Made by a program: the position numbers and the translations under genes
Assembly (NCBI GenBank): GCA_937864535.1
Contig: CALMJS010000015.1
Coordinates: forward strand, 62,001-126,000
Direction of reading: 5' to 3'
DNA length: 64,000 nt
From: an uncultured Paracoccaceae bacterium
GTDB taxonomy: Bacteria; Pseudomonadota; Alphaproteobacteria; Rhodobacterales; Rhodobacteraceae
In this document: piece after piece, positions 1 through 8,807 of the stretch
Layout: each line of letters opens with the position of its first letter
Numbering within the stretch: position 1 is the stretch's first letter
The notes under the pieces: model-generated
Told to the model about the DNA's origin: nothing
The model's input: the letters and a program-made list of their open reading frames with translations, nothing else
Databases searched by the model: none

Positions 1-1384
1 CCGCCGAGTCGCCCAATTTGTCCGCGATCAAGCCGGAAATCTCCGCGGCGGTTTGTTCGTTCTCTGCCGTGCCGCGTATGGCGATGTCGTCCGGCTTGAT
101 CGTCACCGCGCCTGTCGTCAGGCGGCTCAGCGCCTCTAGTCCGGTCAGGACGCGCACCAGCCACCCCGGCGGCAGACCTGTATCCTCGACGCGGGTGCCC
201 ATGTCGAGTGTGCTACCGGCAAAACTGGCCTTGGCGTAGGTTTCCACCACAGTGTTGGTCAGGTCATCGGGCAACCGTCCGCGCAGTTGCAACCTGCCCT
301 GATCGTTCAGCGTGGCGATGAACTGCACCGGACCGTCCGATGCCGCGCCGGTGTCGGCGGGCAATCGGGCGTCCAGTTCGAACAGATCCGGCAAGGTGTT
401 GGTCAGCCGACCGACCACATCATCAAACAGCGCCTGATCCGTTCCCGGGGCAGCGATCAGCGCCACATCGGCGTCGGTAATGGCGAGCGACCCGCCACCC
501 AGTTCCCGCAGCGCCGCGATAGCGACCGACACCGCCTGTCCCCAAGTCGCAGAGGGCACGCCAAGCGCGATGGCGCAACCGTCGCTGCTATCAAAGTCGG
601 ATTCGACGGCGGCCTGTAAAATGCGCGACCGCGCGCCGACAGTATCGGCGGTGCAGGCCTCGATCCGGGCGACGCCGTTGTCGATCACAGCGCGGAATAC
701 GAACGGGCTGACAACCGGACGCGGCGCGGTCACCGTCAGGCGCATCGTCACATCGTCGGGCACCAGATCGTTCAGCCGCGCCTCGATCTGGCGCTTTTGA
801 TCGGCACTGTCGGCGCTTGCGGAAATGGTAACAGCGCCGGGGGTCACGGAAATCTTGGAGCGCGGCAGATCGGCCAAGGCGCGCACCGCAAAGTTCAGAG
901 CAGAGCGCCACCCGTCCGGAACAGGAAAACTGGCCGATTCCAGCAGGTCAGTCACGGGCATCTGTTCTGCGATATTCGTGACGCGCCTGTGCAGGTCGTC
1001 TCGGTCGCTGTCAGACGGTAACAGGCCAATCAGCGACACGCCGCTATCATTGCGCAGGATTTCGATGGCAAAATCTGGCGGAGTGATGCTCGCACTGCTG
1101 GCCACGGACATGTTGCTGATCACCCGACTGGCATCGACCACGCCGCTTGCCAGACGAATGGCCCGCAGGCGTGCGGGCTCGTTCGGGGCTTCGCCTTCAA
1201 GGACGATCTGTAGGCCGTCGGCAATTACGCGGGCCCACGCCTGTTCTCCGTCCAGCAGCGCCTCTTGGACGGCCATCGCGGATTTATGTTCCAGCAACTG
1301 AACGGCGACACGCCCGCCCAAGGTGGCCATCCCTGCCGCCAAAGCGAAGGTTCCGACCCTGATCATGACCGAAGGTATCTGCAT
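1..1384 (-). CDS. OmpA-family / BON-like protein, N-terminal part (runs off left edge)
   Basis: The reading frame is open from an ATG at 1384 leftward to the window edge, so about 461 N-terminal codons are visible and the C-terminus is missing. The protein starts MQIPSVMIRVGTF and has a hydrophobic N-terminal segment that could be a signal anchor. The visible part holds repeated short alpha/beta units with the pattern of BON-like modules, for example around VTISASADSAD. A large N-terminal region of this kind followed by a C-terminal OmpA peptidoglycan-binding domain is common next to ubiA in Rhodobacterales, but that domain lies outside this window and is inferred. A second in-frame ATG at 1366 has no better ribosome binding site. 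It is divergent from nothing close and lies downstream of ubiA on the same strand after a 60-base gap. Confidence 0.6.
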   Translation of the reverse strand, partial: MQIPSVMIRVGTFALAAGMATLGGRVAVQLLEHKSAMAVQEALLDGEQAWARVIADGLQIVLEGEAPNEPARLRAIRLASGVVDASRVISNMSVASSASITPPDFAIEILRNDSGVSLIGLLPSDSDRDDLHRRVTNIAEQMPVTDLLESASFPVPDGWRSALNFAVRALADLPRSKISVTPGAVTISASADSADQKRQIEARLNDLVPDDVTMRLTVTAPRPVVSPFVFRAVIDNGVARIEACTADTVGARSRILQAAVESDFDSSDGCAIALGVPSATWGQAVSVAIAALRELGGGSLAITDADVALIAAPGTDQALFDDVVGRLTNTLPDLFELDARLPADTGAASDGPVQFIATLNDQGRLQLRGRLPDDLTNTVVETYAKASFAGSTLDMGTRVEDTGLPPGWLVRVLTGLEALSRLTTGAVTIKPDDIAIRGTAENEQTAAEISGLIADKLGDSA

Positions 1385-1444
1385 GTCGTTCTTTGATCTT
1401 CCCAATCCTGCGCCCTGTCTAGGGGGTCTGCCCCTGTCGCGCAA

Positions 1445-2404
1445 TCAAAGGAAAACTGCACCGGCGAAAAACAGCACAGGGATCAGGCCCGCGTTTCTGT
1501 TCGAGCGGAACAGCATCAGCAGAATCGGCGGACTGTCTGGATCGAAACGGGTCAATTGCCACGCCATATGCCAGCCCATCGCCCATACGCCGGCAAATGC
1601 GACCACCAGTGACAGCATGCTGCGGTCCAATGTGGACAGGATCGTCGCGGCGCCGACGAACAGCAGGGTCAGCACCAGAAACCCGCGCAGCCAGCGGGCG
1701 GAATTGTCGCCAAACAGCCGTGCGGTGGATTTCACGCCGATCAGCGCATCGTCTTCGGTATCTTGGTGGGCATAGATGGTATCGTAGAACAGCGTCCACC
1801 AAATGCCGCCCAGATAGAGGATCACCGGGGTGAGCGACAGGCTACCGCTATGGGCGGCCCAACCCAGAAGCGCGCCCCAGTTGAACGCGATGCCCAGAAA
1901 CACTTGCGGCCACCACGTGAACCGCTTGGCAAAGGGGTAAACCGCAACCGGCAACAGCGCCAGAATCCCCAGACCGATCGCCAGCCCGTTAAAGGTCAGC
2001 AAAATCCCGAAGGCGATCAGGGCCTGTAGCGCCATCCAGACGGCGGCCTGTTTGGTCGTGACCTGACCCGAAGGGAGCGGGCGGGACCGGGTGCGCGCGA
2101 CTTGGGCGTCAAAATCGCGGTCGGTGATGTCATTCCATGTGCAGCCCGCACCGCGCATCAAAAACGCCCCCGCCGCGCAGCCGACCACGATCCACAGGTC
2201 CATCAGCCGCGGTTCACCGTCCGCCAGCGCGGCCAGCAGCACCGACCACCAGCAGGGAATCAGCAGCAGCCATGTCCCAATCGGTCGGTCGGCCCGCGAC
2301 AGGCGCAGATAGGGACGCGACCATGCCGGGGCGAGCGTGTCGACCCAGTTGCCTTTGACCGCATCCGCAACTGTGCCCTCTGGCAATTGTTCTGTCCCGC
2401 TCAT
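1445..2404 (-). CDS. ubiA: 4-hydroxybenzoate octaprenyltransferase
   Basis: UbiA attaches the polyprenyl chain to 4-hydroxybenzoate in ubiquinone synthesis and is an integral membrane protein. The 319-residue product has the two aspartate-rich prenyltransferase motifs: NDITDRDFD near residue 92, followed by ARTRSRPLPSG, and YAHQDTEDD with GVKSTARLFG near residue 211. Several hydrophobic helices surround them, and the length fits the family. The start codon lies back to back with rsmE on the opposite strand, so its promoter must lie inside the rsmE 5' end or very close to it. Confidence 0.95.
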   Translation of the reverse strand: MSGTEQLPEGTVADAVKGNWVDTLAPAWSRPYLRLSRADRPIGTWLLLIPCWWSVLLAALADGEPRLMDLWIVVGCAAGAFLMRGAGCTWNDITDRDFDAQVARTRSRPLPSGQVTTKQAAVWMALQALIAFGILLTFNGLAIGLGILALLPVAVYPFAKRFTWWPQVFLGIAFNWGALLGWAAHSGSLSLTPVILYLGGIWWTLFYDTIYAHQDTEDDALIGVKSTARLFGDNSARWLRGFLVLTLLFVGAATILSTLDRSMLSLVVAFAGVWAMGWHMAWQLTRFDPDSPPILLMLFRSNRNAGLIPVLFFAGAVFL

Positions 2405-2416
2405 ATGGTCCGTCCC

Positions 2417-3136
2417 ATGGCATCAAAAGTTCGTCTCTATGTAGATCAACCCCTCGGGCAAGGGCAAACCGTCTCTCTGACCAAAGAGCAGGCGCATTAT
2501 TTATTTGGCGTTATGCGGCTAGAACAGGGGGCGGTGATTTCACTGTTCAATGGCCGGGATGGCGAATGGGACGCCTCTGTCGCTGAGGCGAACAAAAAGG
2601 GCGGCGCGTTGCAGTGTGAGACGCAGACGCGCCCGCTGCAAATGCCCCCTGACCTGTGGTTCTATTTCGCCCCGATCAAGAAGGAACGCACCGATTTCAT
2701 CGTGGAAAAGGCCGCCGAGATGGGCGCGGCCCGGATTATTCCCGTGCAGACCGATTTCACCAATTCCGGCCGTGTGAATCAGGGGCGGCTTCAGGCCCAT
2801 GCGATCGAGGCCGCCGAACAATGCGGCGGCACCTATGTCCCCGAAGTCGCAGAGATGCAGAAGCTGTCCCGCGTGCTGGATCATTGGGACGACGGTCGCC
2901 AGCTGATGTTCTGCGACGAAACCTTGGTCGGGGCCGCGCAGGCGCTGGGCGAGGTTGCTGGCGGCAAATGGGCGATTCTGATCGGACCCGAGGGCGGATT
3001 CTCCGATGCCGAACGCGACCGCCTGCGCCGTCAACCGTTCGCCCGGAGCGTTAGCCTTGGGCGGCGCATTTTGCGCGCCGATACGGCGGCGGTTGCGGCG
3101 CTGACGGTTTGGCAACAACATTTGGGCGATTGGTGA
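2417..3136 (+). CDS. rsmE: 16S rRNA (uracil(1498)-N(3))-methyltransferase
   Basis: RsmE methylates U1498 of 16S rRNA in the 30S subunit using S-adenosylmethionine. The 239-residue protein shows the SPOUT knot signatures IGPEGGFSDAE and SLGRRILRADTAA near the C-terminus, and an N-terminal PUA-like part. I chose ATG 2417 (MASKVRLYV), which fits the usual length of about 240 residues; ATG 2405 in the same frame is possible. The open frame extends much further upstream inside the antisense of ubiA, but that part is not homologous-looking. No strong ribosome binding site is visible for either start. Confidence 0.93.
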   Translation: MASKVRLYVDQPLGQGQTVSLTKEQAHYLFGVMRLEQGAVISLFNGRDGEWDASVAEANKKGGALQCETQTRPLQMPPDLWFYFAPIKKERTDFIVEKAAEMGAARIIPVQTDFTNSGRVNQGRLQAHAIEAAEQCGGTYVPEVAEMQKLSRVLDHWDDGRQLMFCDETLVGAAQALGEVAGGKWAILIGPEGGFSDAERDRLRRQPFARSVSLGRRILRADTAAVAALTVWQQHLGDW

Positions 3137-3172
3137 TGGCGCGGTTCCGGTTCTTAAATTGGGGCTTTGGAC

Positions 3173-3697
3173 GTGTCTGACTTTATCCGGCCAGAGTTTC
3201 GCGCCGCGCTCGCCCGCTATGCCCAAGTGATCATTGGCGCGCTCATTGTCGCGCTGGGCCTGTGGTGGACGCGGTTTACCTTTGGCATCGTTAACGGGCT
3301 ATCCTACGGCGTCGCCCTGCTGGGTCTGATCATCGCCATCGAAGGCCTGCGTCGCGCCCGGCTGATGCGCAAGGCAACCGGCAAGGGCCCCGGTCTGGTC
3401 GAGGTCGATGAATGGCGGATCACCTATCTGTCGGCCCATTTTGGCGGCTCTGTCGCCATAGATGCCCTGATGGCGGTCGAAATTCAGGTCACCGATCAGG
3501 CCGAGGCGCTCTGGATTTTTCTGCAAACCGATGGCCAGCGTCTGGTCGTTCCCGCCTCGGCCAAAGGAGCGGAACTGATCGTCGATGCGCTCTCGGCCTT
3601 GCCGGGACTGGACTACGCGGCCGCACAGGCGGCGATGGCTTCGACAGATCGGGGCCGTTTTGTGCTGTGGCGCACAGACCAGTCTAGGATATCGTGA
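3173..3697 (+). CDS. unknown protein with N-terminal membrane hairpin
   Basis: I do not recognise this 174-residue protein. It has two hydrophobic segments in the first 60 residues (around IIGALIVALGLWW and YGVALLGLIIAIEG), a basic patch RRARLMRK, and a soluble C-terminal half (VDEWRITYLSAHFGG onward) whose alternating strands could form a PH-like beta fold; that fold guess is weak. GTG at 3173 is chosen because GGGG at 3161-3164 sits 8 bases upstream; a TTG at 3167 would be too close. It lies between rsmE and gshA on the same strand, with 36 and 78 base gaps, so may share transcription with rsmE. Confidence 0.7.
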   Translation: MSDFIRPEFRAALARYAQVIIGALIVALGLWWTRFTFGIVNGLSYGVALLGLIIAIEGLRRARLMRKATGKGPGLVEVDEWRITYLSAHFGGSVAIDALMAVEIQVTDQAEALWIFLQTDGQRLVVPASAKGAELIVDALSALPGLDYAAAQAAMASTDRGRFVLWRTDQSRIS

Positions 3698-3775
3698 CAG
3701 GGGTCTGCGCCTTGACTCGCCCTTGTTTTGTCGCCACCTCTGTCACCTCGACAGGCATTAAAATGTGAGGCCCCC

Positions 3776-5146
3776 ATGTCTATTCCCCAATCCGGTGGCG
3801 GCCCCATCGAACGGCCCGAACAGCTGACAGAATATATCGCATCGGGCTGTAAACCTGCTGCGTATTGGCGCATCGGAACCGAACATGAAAAGTTCGGGTA
3901 TCTCGATGATAGCTTGGCTCCGTTGCCCTACGACGGTCCGCGCTCGGTCAAGGCCGTTCTAGAAGGATTGCAGCAGCGCTATAACTGGGCTCCGGTGTTC
4001 GAGGGCGACAATATCATCGGCCTGACCAAGGACGGCGCGAATGTCAGCCTCGAACCGGGTGGTCAGGTGGAACTGTCCGGCGCGCCTCTGGAAACGATCC
4101 ACCAAACCTGCGACGAGGTGAACGACCACCTGCGCGAGGTCAAGTCGATTGCCGATGAAATCGGTGTGCGGTTCATCGGCCTTGGTGCCGCGCCGATCTG
4201 GTCGCACGACCAAATGCCGGTGATGCCCAAGGGCCGCTATGCGCTGATGACGGACTACATGGGCCGGGTTGGCACCTCCGGGACGCAGATGATGTACCGG
4301 ACCTGTACGGTTCAGGTGAACCTCGATTTCGCGTCCGAGGCCGACATGGTGCAGAAACTGCGCGTTGCGCTGGCGCTTCAGCCGGTCGCCACCGCGCTGT
4401 TTGCGAATTCGCCGTTCTTCGACGGCAAACCCAATGGCCATAAATCGTGGCGTTCGCAGATTTGGCGGCATCTGGATGCGGCCCGCACGGGCATGTTGCC
4501 CTTTGCCTTTGAACAGGGCTTTGGGTTCGAACAGTATGTGGACTATGTCCTCGATGTTCCGATGTATTTTGTCTATCGCGACGGTAAATATATCAACGCC
4601 CTAGGCCAGTCGTTCCGCGATTTCATGAACGGTCGACTGCCCGCGATGCCGGGCGAGACGCCGACGCTGTCGGATTGGGCGGATCACCTGACCACCGTAT
4701 TCCCCGAGGCCCGTATCAAAAAGTACATGGAAATGCGCGGGGCCGATGGCGGCCCGTGGCGGCGTCTGTGTGCCTTGCCCGCGCTTTGGGTCGGTCTGAT
4801 GTACGACCAGTCCGCACTCGATGCGGCATGGGACCTGTGCAAAGGCTTCGATGAGGAAACCCGCGAGGCGCTGCGCGTCTCTGCCTCGGTCGAGGGGCTC
4901 GCCGGCACGGTGAACGGGATCAAAATGCACGATCTGGCGCGCGAAGTCGTCGAGATCGCCGATGCCGGTCTGCGTGCCCGCGCCCGGACCGGAGCGGCAG
5001 GGATGATCCCCGACGAAACCCATTTCCTCAATGCCCTGAAGGAGAGCATTGCAACAGGTCAAACACCGGCGGATGAGCTGCTAGAGCGGTATAAAACCGA
5101 TTGGAACGGGGATCTGACGCGGATCTACGGCGATTACAGCTACTAA
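3776..5146 (+). CDS. gshA: glutamate--cysteine ligase (proteobacterial/plant type)
   Basis: GshA joins glutamate and cysteine, the first step of glutathione synthesis, in the cytoplasm. The 456-residue length and motifs such as WRIGTEHEKFGYL near the N-terminus, GAQVELSGAP-like GGQVELSGAPLET and MMYRTCTVQVNLDF match the GCS2/plant-type class rather than the E. coli type. ATG 3776 is preceded by TGAGG at a good distance; an in-frame upstream start at 3728 lacks this. A clear intrinsic terminator follows at 5152. Confidence 0.95.
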   Translation: MSIPQSGGGPIERPEQLTEYIASGCKPAAYWRIGTEHEKFGYLDDSLAPLPYDGPRSVKAVLEGLQQRYNWAPVFEGDNIIGLTKDGANVSLEPGGQVELSGAPLETIHQTCDEVNDHLREVKSIADEIGVRFIGLGAAPIWSHDQMPVMPKGRYALMTDYMGRVGTSGTQMMYRTCTVQVNLDFASEADMVQKLRVALALQPVATALFANSPFFDGKPNGHKSWRSQIWRHLDAARTGMLPFAFEQGFGFEQYVDYVLDVPMYFVYRDGKYINALGQSFRDFMNGRLPAMPGETPTLSDWADHLTTVFPEARIKKYMEMRGADGGPWRRLCALPALWVGLMYDQSALDAAWDLCKGFDEETREALRVSASVEGLAGTVNGIKMHDLAREVVEIADAGLRARARTGAAGMIPDETHFLNALKESIATGQTPADELLERYKTDWNGDLTRIYGDYSY

Positions 5147-5151
5147 GGAAC

Positions 5152-5176
5152 GGGCGGCCTAGGCCGCCCTTTTCTT
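5152..5176 (+). terminator. intrinsic terminator after gshA
   Basis: A perfect 18-base palindrome GGGCGGCCTAGGCCGCCC (5152-5169) is followed at once by TTTTCTT. It begins 5 bases after the gshA stop codon. Only the plus strand has the T-run, so it terminates gshA rather than plsY. Confidence 0.85.
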
Positions 5177-5193
5177 ATGCTATCGTCGGGGAA

Positions 5194-5781
5194 TTAGCCC
5201 TTCTTGCCGATCTTGCTCTCTGTGCCGGCGCGCAGGCGCTGGATGTTTGGCCAATGGCGCCAGTAGATCAGGATCGCCAGTAGGACCAGCAGGATAAACA
5301 GGTTATGCTGCCCGATAACAAAGGCGTAGACCGGCGACATTCCCGCAGCCAGCAGGGCCGAGAGCGATGAATACCGGCTGATCACAGCCACGCCCAGCCA
5401 TGTCGCGCAGACCAAGAGCCCAACCGGCCATGCAATCGCCAGCGTGATGCCGATAAAGGTCGCGACACCCTTGCCGCCCTTGAACCCCAGCCAGACCGGG
5501 AAACAATGGCCAAAGAACGACGCGAGAGCAGCAACCTGCGCAGCCATCTCTCCGCCGAAATGACGGGCCAGCAGCACGGCAACCGCACCCTTGCCGCCGT
5601 CCAGAATCAGCGTCAGCGCGGCGGCCTTTTTGTTGCCGGTGCGCAGAACGTTGGTCGCGCCGATGTTGCCCGATCCGATTTTGCGCAAATCCCCGAGGTT
5701 CATGACGCGGGCGAGGATCATCCCAAACGGCACAGTGCCCAGCAGATACCCAAGAACGGCCCAAATTGCGATGGTGGTCAT
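5194..5781 (-). CDS. plsY: glycerol-3-phosphate acyltransferase (acyl phosphate type)
   Basis: PlsY transfers an acyl group from acyl-phosphate to glycerol-3-phosphate, the first step of phospholipid synthesis, and is an inner-membrane enzyme. The 195-residue protein has the three conserved PlsY loops: GSGNIGATNVLRTG near residue 37, FFGHCFPVWLGFKGGKGVAT near residue 88 and the later SRYSSLSAL. It is the last gene of the pyrB operon, 3 bases after the PyrC-like gene. Confidence 0.95.
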   Translation of the reverse strand: MTTIAIWAVLGYLLGTVPFGMILARVMNLGDLRKIGSGNIGATNVLRTGNKKAAALTLILDGGKGAVAVLLARHFGGEMAAQVAALASFFGHCFPVWLGFKGGKGVATFIGITLAIAWPVGLLVCATWLGVAVISRYSSLSALLAAGMSPVYAFVIGQHNLFILLVLLAILIYWRHWPNIQRLRAGTESKIGKKG

Positions 5782-5784
5782 CGA

Positions 5785-7068
5785 TTACTCCTGATCGACG
5801 CGGCGACCCGCGACCCACGTTCCCGCGACCGTACCCTGCAAACGGGCGCCGTCAAAGGGGGTGTTCTTGGACTTGGAGCGCAGTTTGCTACGGTCCAGCA
5901 GGAAGGGCGCATCCGGATCGAACAGCACCAGATCGGCGGGCGCGCCGTCCATCAGTCGACCGCAGGGCAGACCCATCCGCCGGGCCGGGTTCAGCGACAG
6001 CGCACGGAACAGTTTCGGCAGGGTCAACTGGCCCGAGTGGTAGAGTCGCAGCGCGGCAGGCAGCAGGGTCTCTAGTCCGACGGCCCCGCTGGCGGCTTCT
6101 TCGAACGGCAAGCGTTTGGATTCTTCGTCCTGCGGGGTGTGCATCGAGCAGATGATGTCAATCAACCCGCTGTCCACGGCGTCAATGATTGCCATCCGGT
6201 CGTCTTCGGACCGCAGCGGCGGCGTCAGCTTAAAGAAGGTGCGATAGTCCGCGACGTCAAATTCGTTCAGCGTCAGGTGATGGACGCTGACGCCGGCAGT
6301 GATGTCCAGCCCGTTGCGTTTCGCCCGTTCCAGTGCGGGCAGGGCGCGGGCGGTGGTAATCTGATCGACGTGATAGCGGGCACCGGTCATTTCCAGCAGG
6401 GAGATATCGCGGTCCAGCCCCATGCGTTCCGCCATCGGGCTGACGCCGGGCAGACCGCGGAGCGAGGCAAATTTGCCCGACGTGACGGCCGCGCCCTTGG
6501 ACAGGCCGGGTTCCTGGACGTGACCCACGATCAGGGCATTCAGGCTCCGGGCGTAGGTGAAGGCCCGCGACAGGACCTTGGTGTCGGTGACGACCCGGCT
6601 CCCGTCGGTAAAGGCGACGGCGCCAGCATCCAGCAAGAACCCGATTTCGGTCATTTCGCGGCCATCGCGTCCCTTGGTCAGGGCCGCCATGTGCAGCACG
6701 TTGACGCGGGCATCCTGCGCGGCGCGGCGGGCAACGAATTCCAGCGTTTCGGGGGTGTCGATCGCCTGCGCGGTATCGGGGCTGGTCACGATGGTGGTCA
6801 CGCCGCCCGCAGCCGCAGCCCGTCCGGCCGAGCGATAGGATTCCTTGTGGCGTTCGCCCGGTTCACCGATTTTCACCCCGATATCGACGATCCCCGGCGC
6901 GAGGCAAAGGCCCCCGCAGTCAATCACCTGCGCGGCGGTCTGTCCCTTGGCGTCCGCTTCGGACAGCACGGCGGTGATTTTGCCGTCCTTGACCAGGATC
7001 GCGCCGGGCGCATCGGTTTGCGCCACCGGATCAATCAATCGCGCGTTCTGAAAGAGAATATCGTTCAT
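5785..7068 (-). CDS. pyrC: dihydroorotase-like protein lacking metal ligands (PyrC', PyrX-like)
   Basis: This 427-residue member of the dihydroorotase family is encoded with pyrB and plsY. Active enzymes have an HxH pair in a segment like DxHxHLREPG; here residues 62-71 read DIGVKIGEPG, so both histidines are replaced (G64, K66). The DHAPH segment is SMHTPQDEE at 308-316, so the catalytic aspartate is replaced too. D155, H183 and H263/H264 remain. By analogy with the inactive PyrC' of Pseudomonas, which is needed for assembly of aspartate transcarbamoylase, I infer a structural partner of PyrB rather than an active enzyme; a true PyrC should exist elsewhere. The ATG at 7068 is followed by a typical amidohydrolase beta-sandwich start. 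Confidence 0.85.
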   Translation of the reverse strand: MNDILFQNARLIDPVAQTDAPGAILVKDGKITAVLSEADAKGQTAAQVIDCGGLCLAPGIVDIGVKIGEPGERHKESYRSAGRAAAAGGVTTIVTSPDTAQAIDTPETLEFVARRAAQDARVNVLHMAALTKGRDGREMTEIGFLLDAGAVAFTDGSRVVTDTKVLSRAFTYARSLNALIVGHVQEPGLSKGAAVTSGKFASLRGLPGVSPMAERMGLDRDISLLEMTGARYHVDQITTARALPALERAKRNGLDITAGVSVHHLTLNEFDVADYRTFFKLTPPLRSEDDRMAIIDAVDSGLIDIICSMHTPQDEESKRLPFEEAASGAVGLETLLPAALRLYHSGQLTLPKLFRALSLNPARRMGLPCGRLMDGAPADLVLFDPDAPFLLDRSKLRSKSKNTPFDGARLQGTVAGTWVAGRRVDQE

Positions 7069-7157
7069 CTCGGTCCCCTCGTTGCGCAGCGGTCTAGCCC
7101 GTCTGGCACTATAATAAAAGCAGGCAGGCGGCCCGTCACCGGGCGCGATTGGATGAC

Positions 7158-7622
7158 CTACGCCCGCGCCGCGTCCAGTTCCGCCTTGACCGCGTCAGGG
7201 TCAGGCAAATACCGGATCATATGTTTGTCGCCGCTGATCGTGACCACCTGTACGGCGGTCCAGACCACGTTGGTTTTCTGGATGTTGCTCAGGGCGATTT
7301 TCCGGCCCATCGGACCAAAGAGCATATCGTCCGTCAGCAGCCAGACCATCTTGCGTTCGTCCGACCCGAGGTAGAACGCCCGGACGCCAATCGCCGCCAT
7401 CGCCCCGACGATACCGGTCCACCAATGCGGATTGGACAGGCCGATCAGAGTGCCCGCCGCCAGTACGGAAAAGAATACCGCCATCCACGCCTGTGATCGC
7501 CAGAACGTCAGGGTATCGGCCTGATACCGGGCGCGTTCGGTGATCCCTTCGGGCAGGGTCGGCACGAACTGGCGGTTCATCCCGAGGACGGCGTTGTCAG
7601 AGTGGTGTTTGCGATTTTTCAT
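7158..7622 (-). CDS. unknown membrane protein in the pyrB operon
   Basis: A 154-residue protein of unknown function. It has a charged N-terminus (MKNRKHHSDN), two hydrophobic segments at about residues 46-62 and 67-85, and a soluble C-terminal part of about 65 residues beginning WLLTDDMLFGPMG. A hydrophobic hairpin followed by a small beta-rich tail resembles small bacterial PH-like membrane proteins, but I cannot assign a family. Its start lies 3 bases after the stop of the 35-residue gene, which argues for translational coupling. GGATAGG precedes the ATG. Confidence 0.7.
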   Translation of the reverse strand: MKNRKHHSDNAVLGMNRQFVPTLPEGITERARYQADTLTFWRSQAWMAVFFSVLAAGTLIGLSNPHWWTGIVGAMAAIGVRAFYLGSDERKMVWLLTDDMLFGPMGRKIALSNIQKTNVVWTAVQVVTISGDKHMIRYLPDPDAVKAELDAARA

Positions 7623-7625
7623 GGC

Positions 7626-7733
7626 CTATCCCGCGATTACGACCATCACGACCACCAAGAGCGCCATGACGCCCAAGGCGGCCATTGCCACCATCCCGCC
7701 AATCCGCGCGTCAGATTTCCGTTTGTCGCTCAT
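7626..7733 (-). CDS. 35-residue single-span membrane peptide
   Basis: This short frame encodes MSDKRKSDARIGG followed by a hydrophobic stretch of about 22 residues rich in Met, Val, Ala and Leu, ending VVIAG. The predicted form is a charged cytoplasmic tail and one membrane span. An AAGGA ribosome binding site lies 7 bases before the ATG, which is as good as any in the window. It sits between pyrB and the 154-residue membrane protein, in the same direction with gaps of 42 and 3 bases. Function is unknown; it is too short for most gene finders. Confidence 0.7.
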   Translation of the reverse strand: MSDKRKSDARIGGMVAMAALGVMALLVVVMVVIAG

Positions 7734-7775
7734 GTCGTTGTCCTTTGCAGGTGGCTTGGCAGGTCGGGGCCCAGA

Positions 7776-8735
7776 TTAAACTGCACTCTCGGCCTTTTGC
7801 GCGCGTTTTGCCCGCAGGTTCCGCGCCAACAGATCCATCGCTGCCATCCGCACAGCCACGCCCATTTCGACCTGAGTCTGGATCACCGAGCGGTTGATGT
7901 CATCGGCGATGGTGCCGTCGATTTCGACGCCGCGGTTCATCGGTCCGGGGTGCATGACGATGGCGTCATCCTTGGCATAGGACAGTTTCTCGGCATCCAG
8001 ACCGTAGCGGTGGAAATATTCACGCTCGGACGGGATGAACCCGCCGTCCATCCGTTCCTTTTGCAGGCGGAGCATCATCACGACGTCCACGTCCTTCAGC
8101 CCTTCGCGCATGTCGTCGAATACCTCGACCCCGAATTCCTTGACGCCCGAGGGCATCAATGTCGGCGGTGCGATCAGGCGCACACGGTTCTCCATCTTGC
8201 CCAAGAGCAGGATATTCGACCGCGCGACGCGGCTATGGGCGATATCGCCGCAAATGGCGATGGACAGGCGATGCAACCGGCCCTTGGCGCGGCGAATGGT
8301 CAGCGCGTCCAGCAGCGCCTGCGTCGGGTGTTCATGCCGTCCGTCACCGGCGTTCAGCACGGCGCAGTTGACCTTTTGCGCCAGCAGATCGACCGCGCCG
8401 GACGATCCATGACGAACCACCAGCAAATCGGGGTGCATCGCGTTCAGGGTCAGCGCGGTGTCGATCAGGGTTTCGCCCTTTTTCACGCTGGAGGTGGCCA
8501 TGGACATGTTCATCACATCCGCGCCCAGCCGTTTGCCCGCGATTTCAAAGCTCGACTGCGTGCGGGTCGAGTTTTCAAAGAACATGTTGATCTGCGTGAG
8601 ACCGGCCAGCACGTCCTTGTGGGCGATGCCGCGGCGGTTATCGTCGGCATAGCGATCCGCCAAATCCAGCAGCGTCGTGATTTCCGTGGGGTGGAGGTGT
8701 TCGATTCCCAAGAGGTGGGCGGCGTTGAATATCAT
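7776..8735 (-). CDS. pyrB: aspartate carbamoyltransferase catalytic subunit
   Basis: PyrB condenses carbamoyl phosphate with aspartate in pyrimidine synthesis. The 319-residue sequence carries the carbamoyl-phosphate motif [13 protein letters not shown] near residue 52, the HPTQALLD motif near 136 and the aspartate-site [11 protein letters not shown]. It is the first gene of a leftward operon with two small membrane proteins, the PyrC-like protein and plsY. No pyrI is nearby, which fits a class that uses an inactive PyrC partner. An inverted repeat lies about 75 bases upstream in the shared region with the divergent glycosylase gene. Confidence 0.96.
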   Translation of the reverse strand: MIFNAAHLLGIEHLHPTEITTLLDLADRYADDNRRGIAHKDVLAGLTQINMFFENSTRTQSSFEIAGKRLGADVMNMSMATSSVKKGETLIDTALTLNAMHPDLLVVRHGSSGAVDLLAQKVNCAVLNAGDGRHEHPTQALLDALTIRRAKGRLHRLSIAICGDIAHSRVARSNILLLGKMENRVRLIAPPTLMPSGVKEFGVEVFDDMREGLKDVDVVMMLRLQKERMDGGFIPSEREYFHRYGLDAEKLSYAKDDAIVMHPGPMNRGVEIDGTIADDINRSVIQTQVEMGVAVRMAAMDLLARNLRAKRAQKAESAV

Positions 8736-8807
8736 GGTATCCTCCGGTCGGGGCTTCGGGGGCTTATAGAAAAGGGGCGGCAGCGCGGCAAGCGGTCAGG
8801 GACGGAT

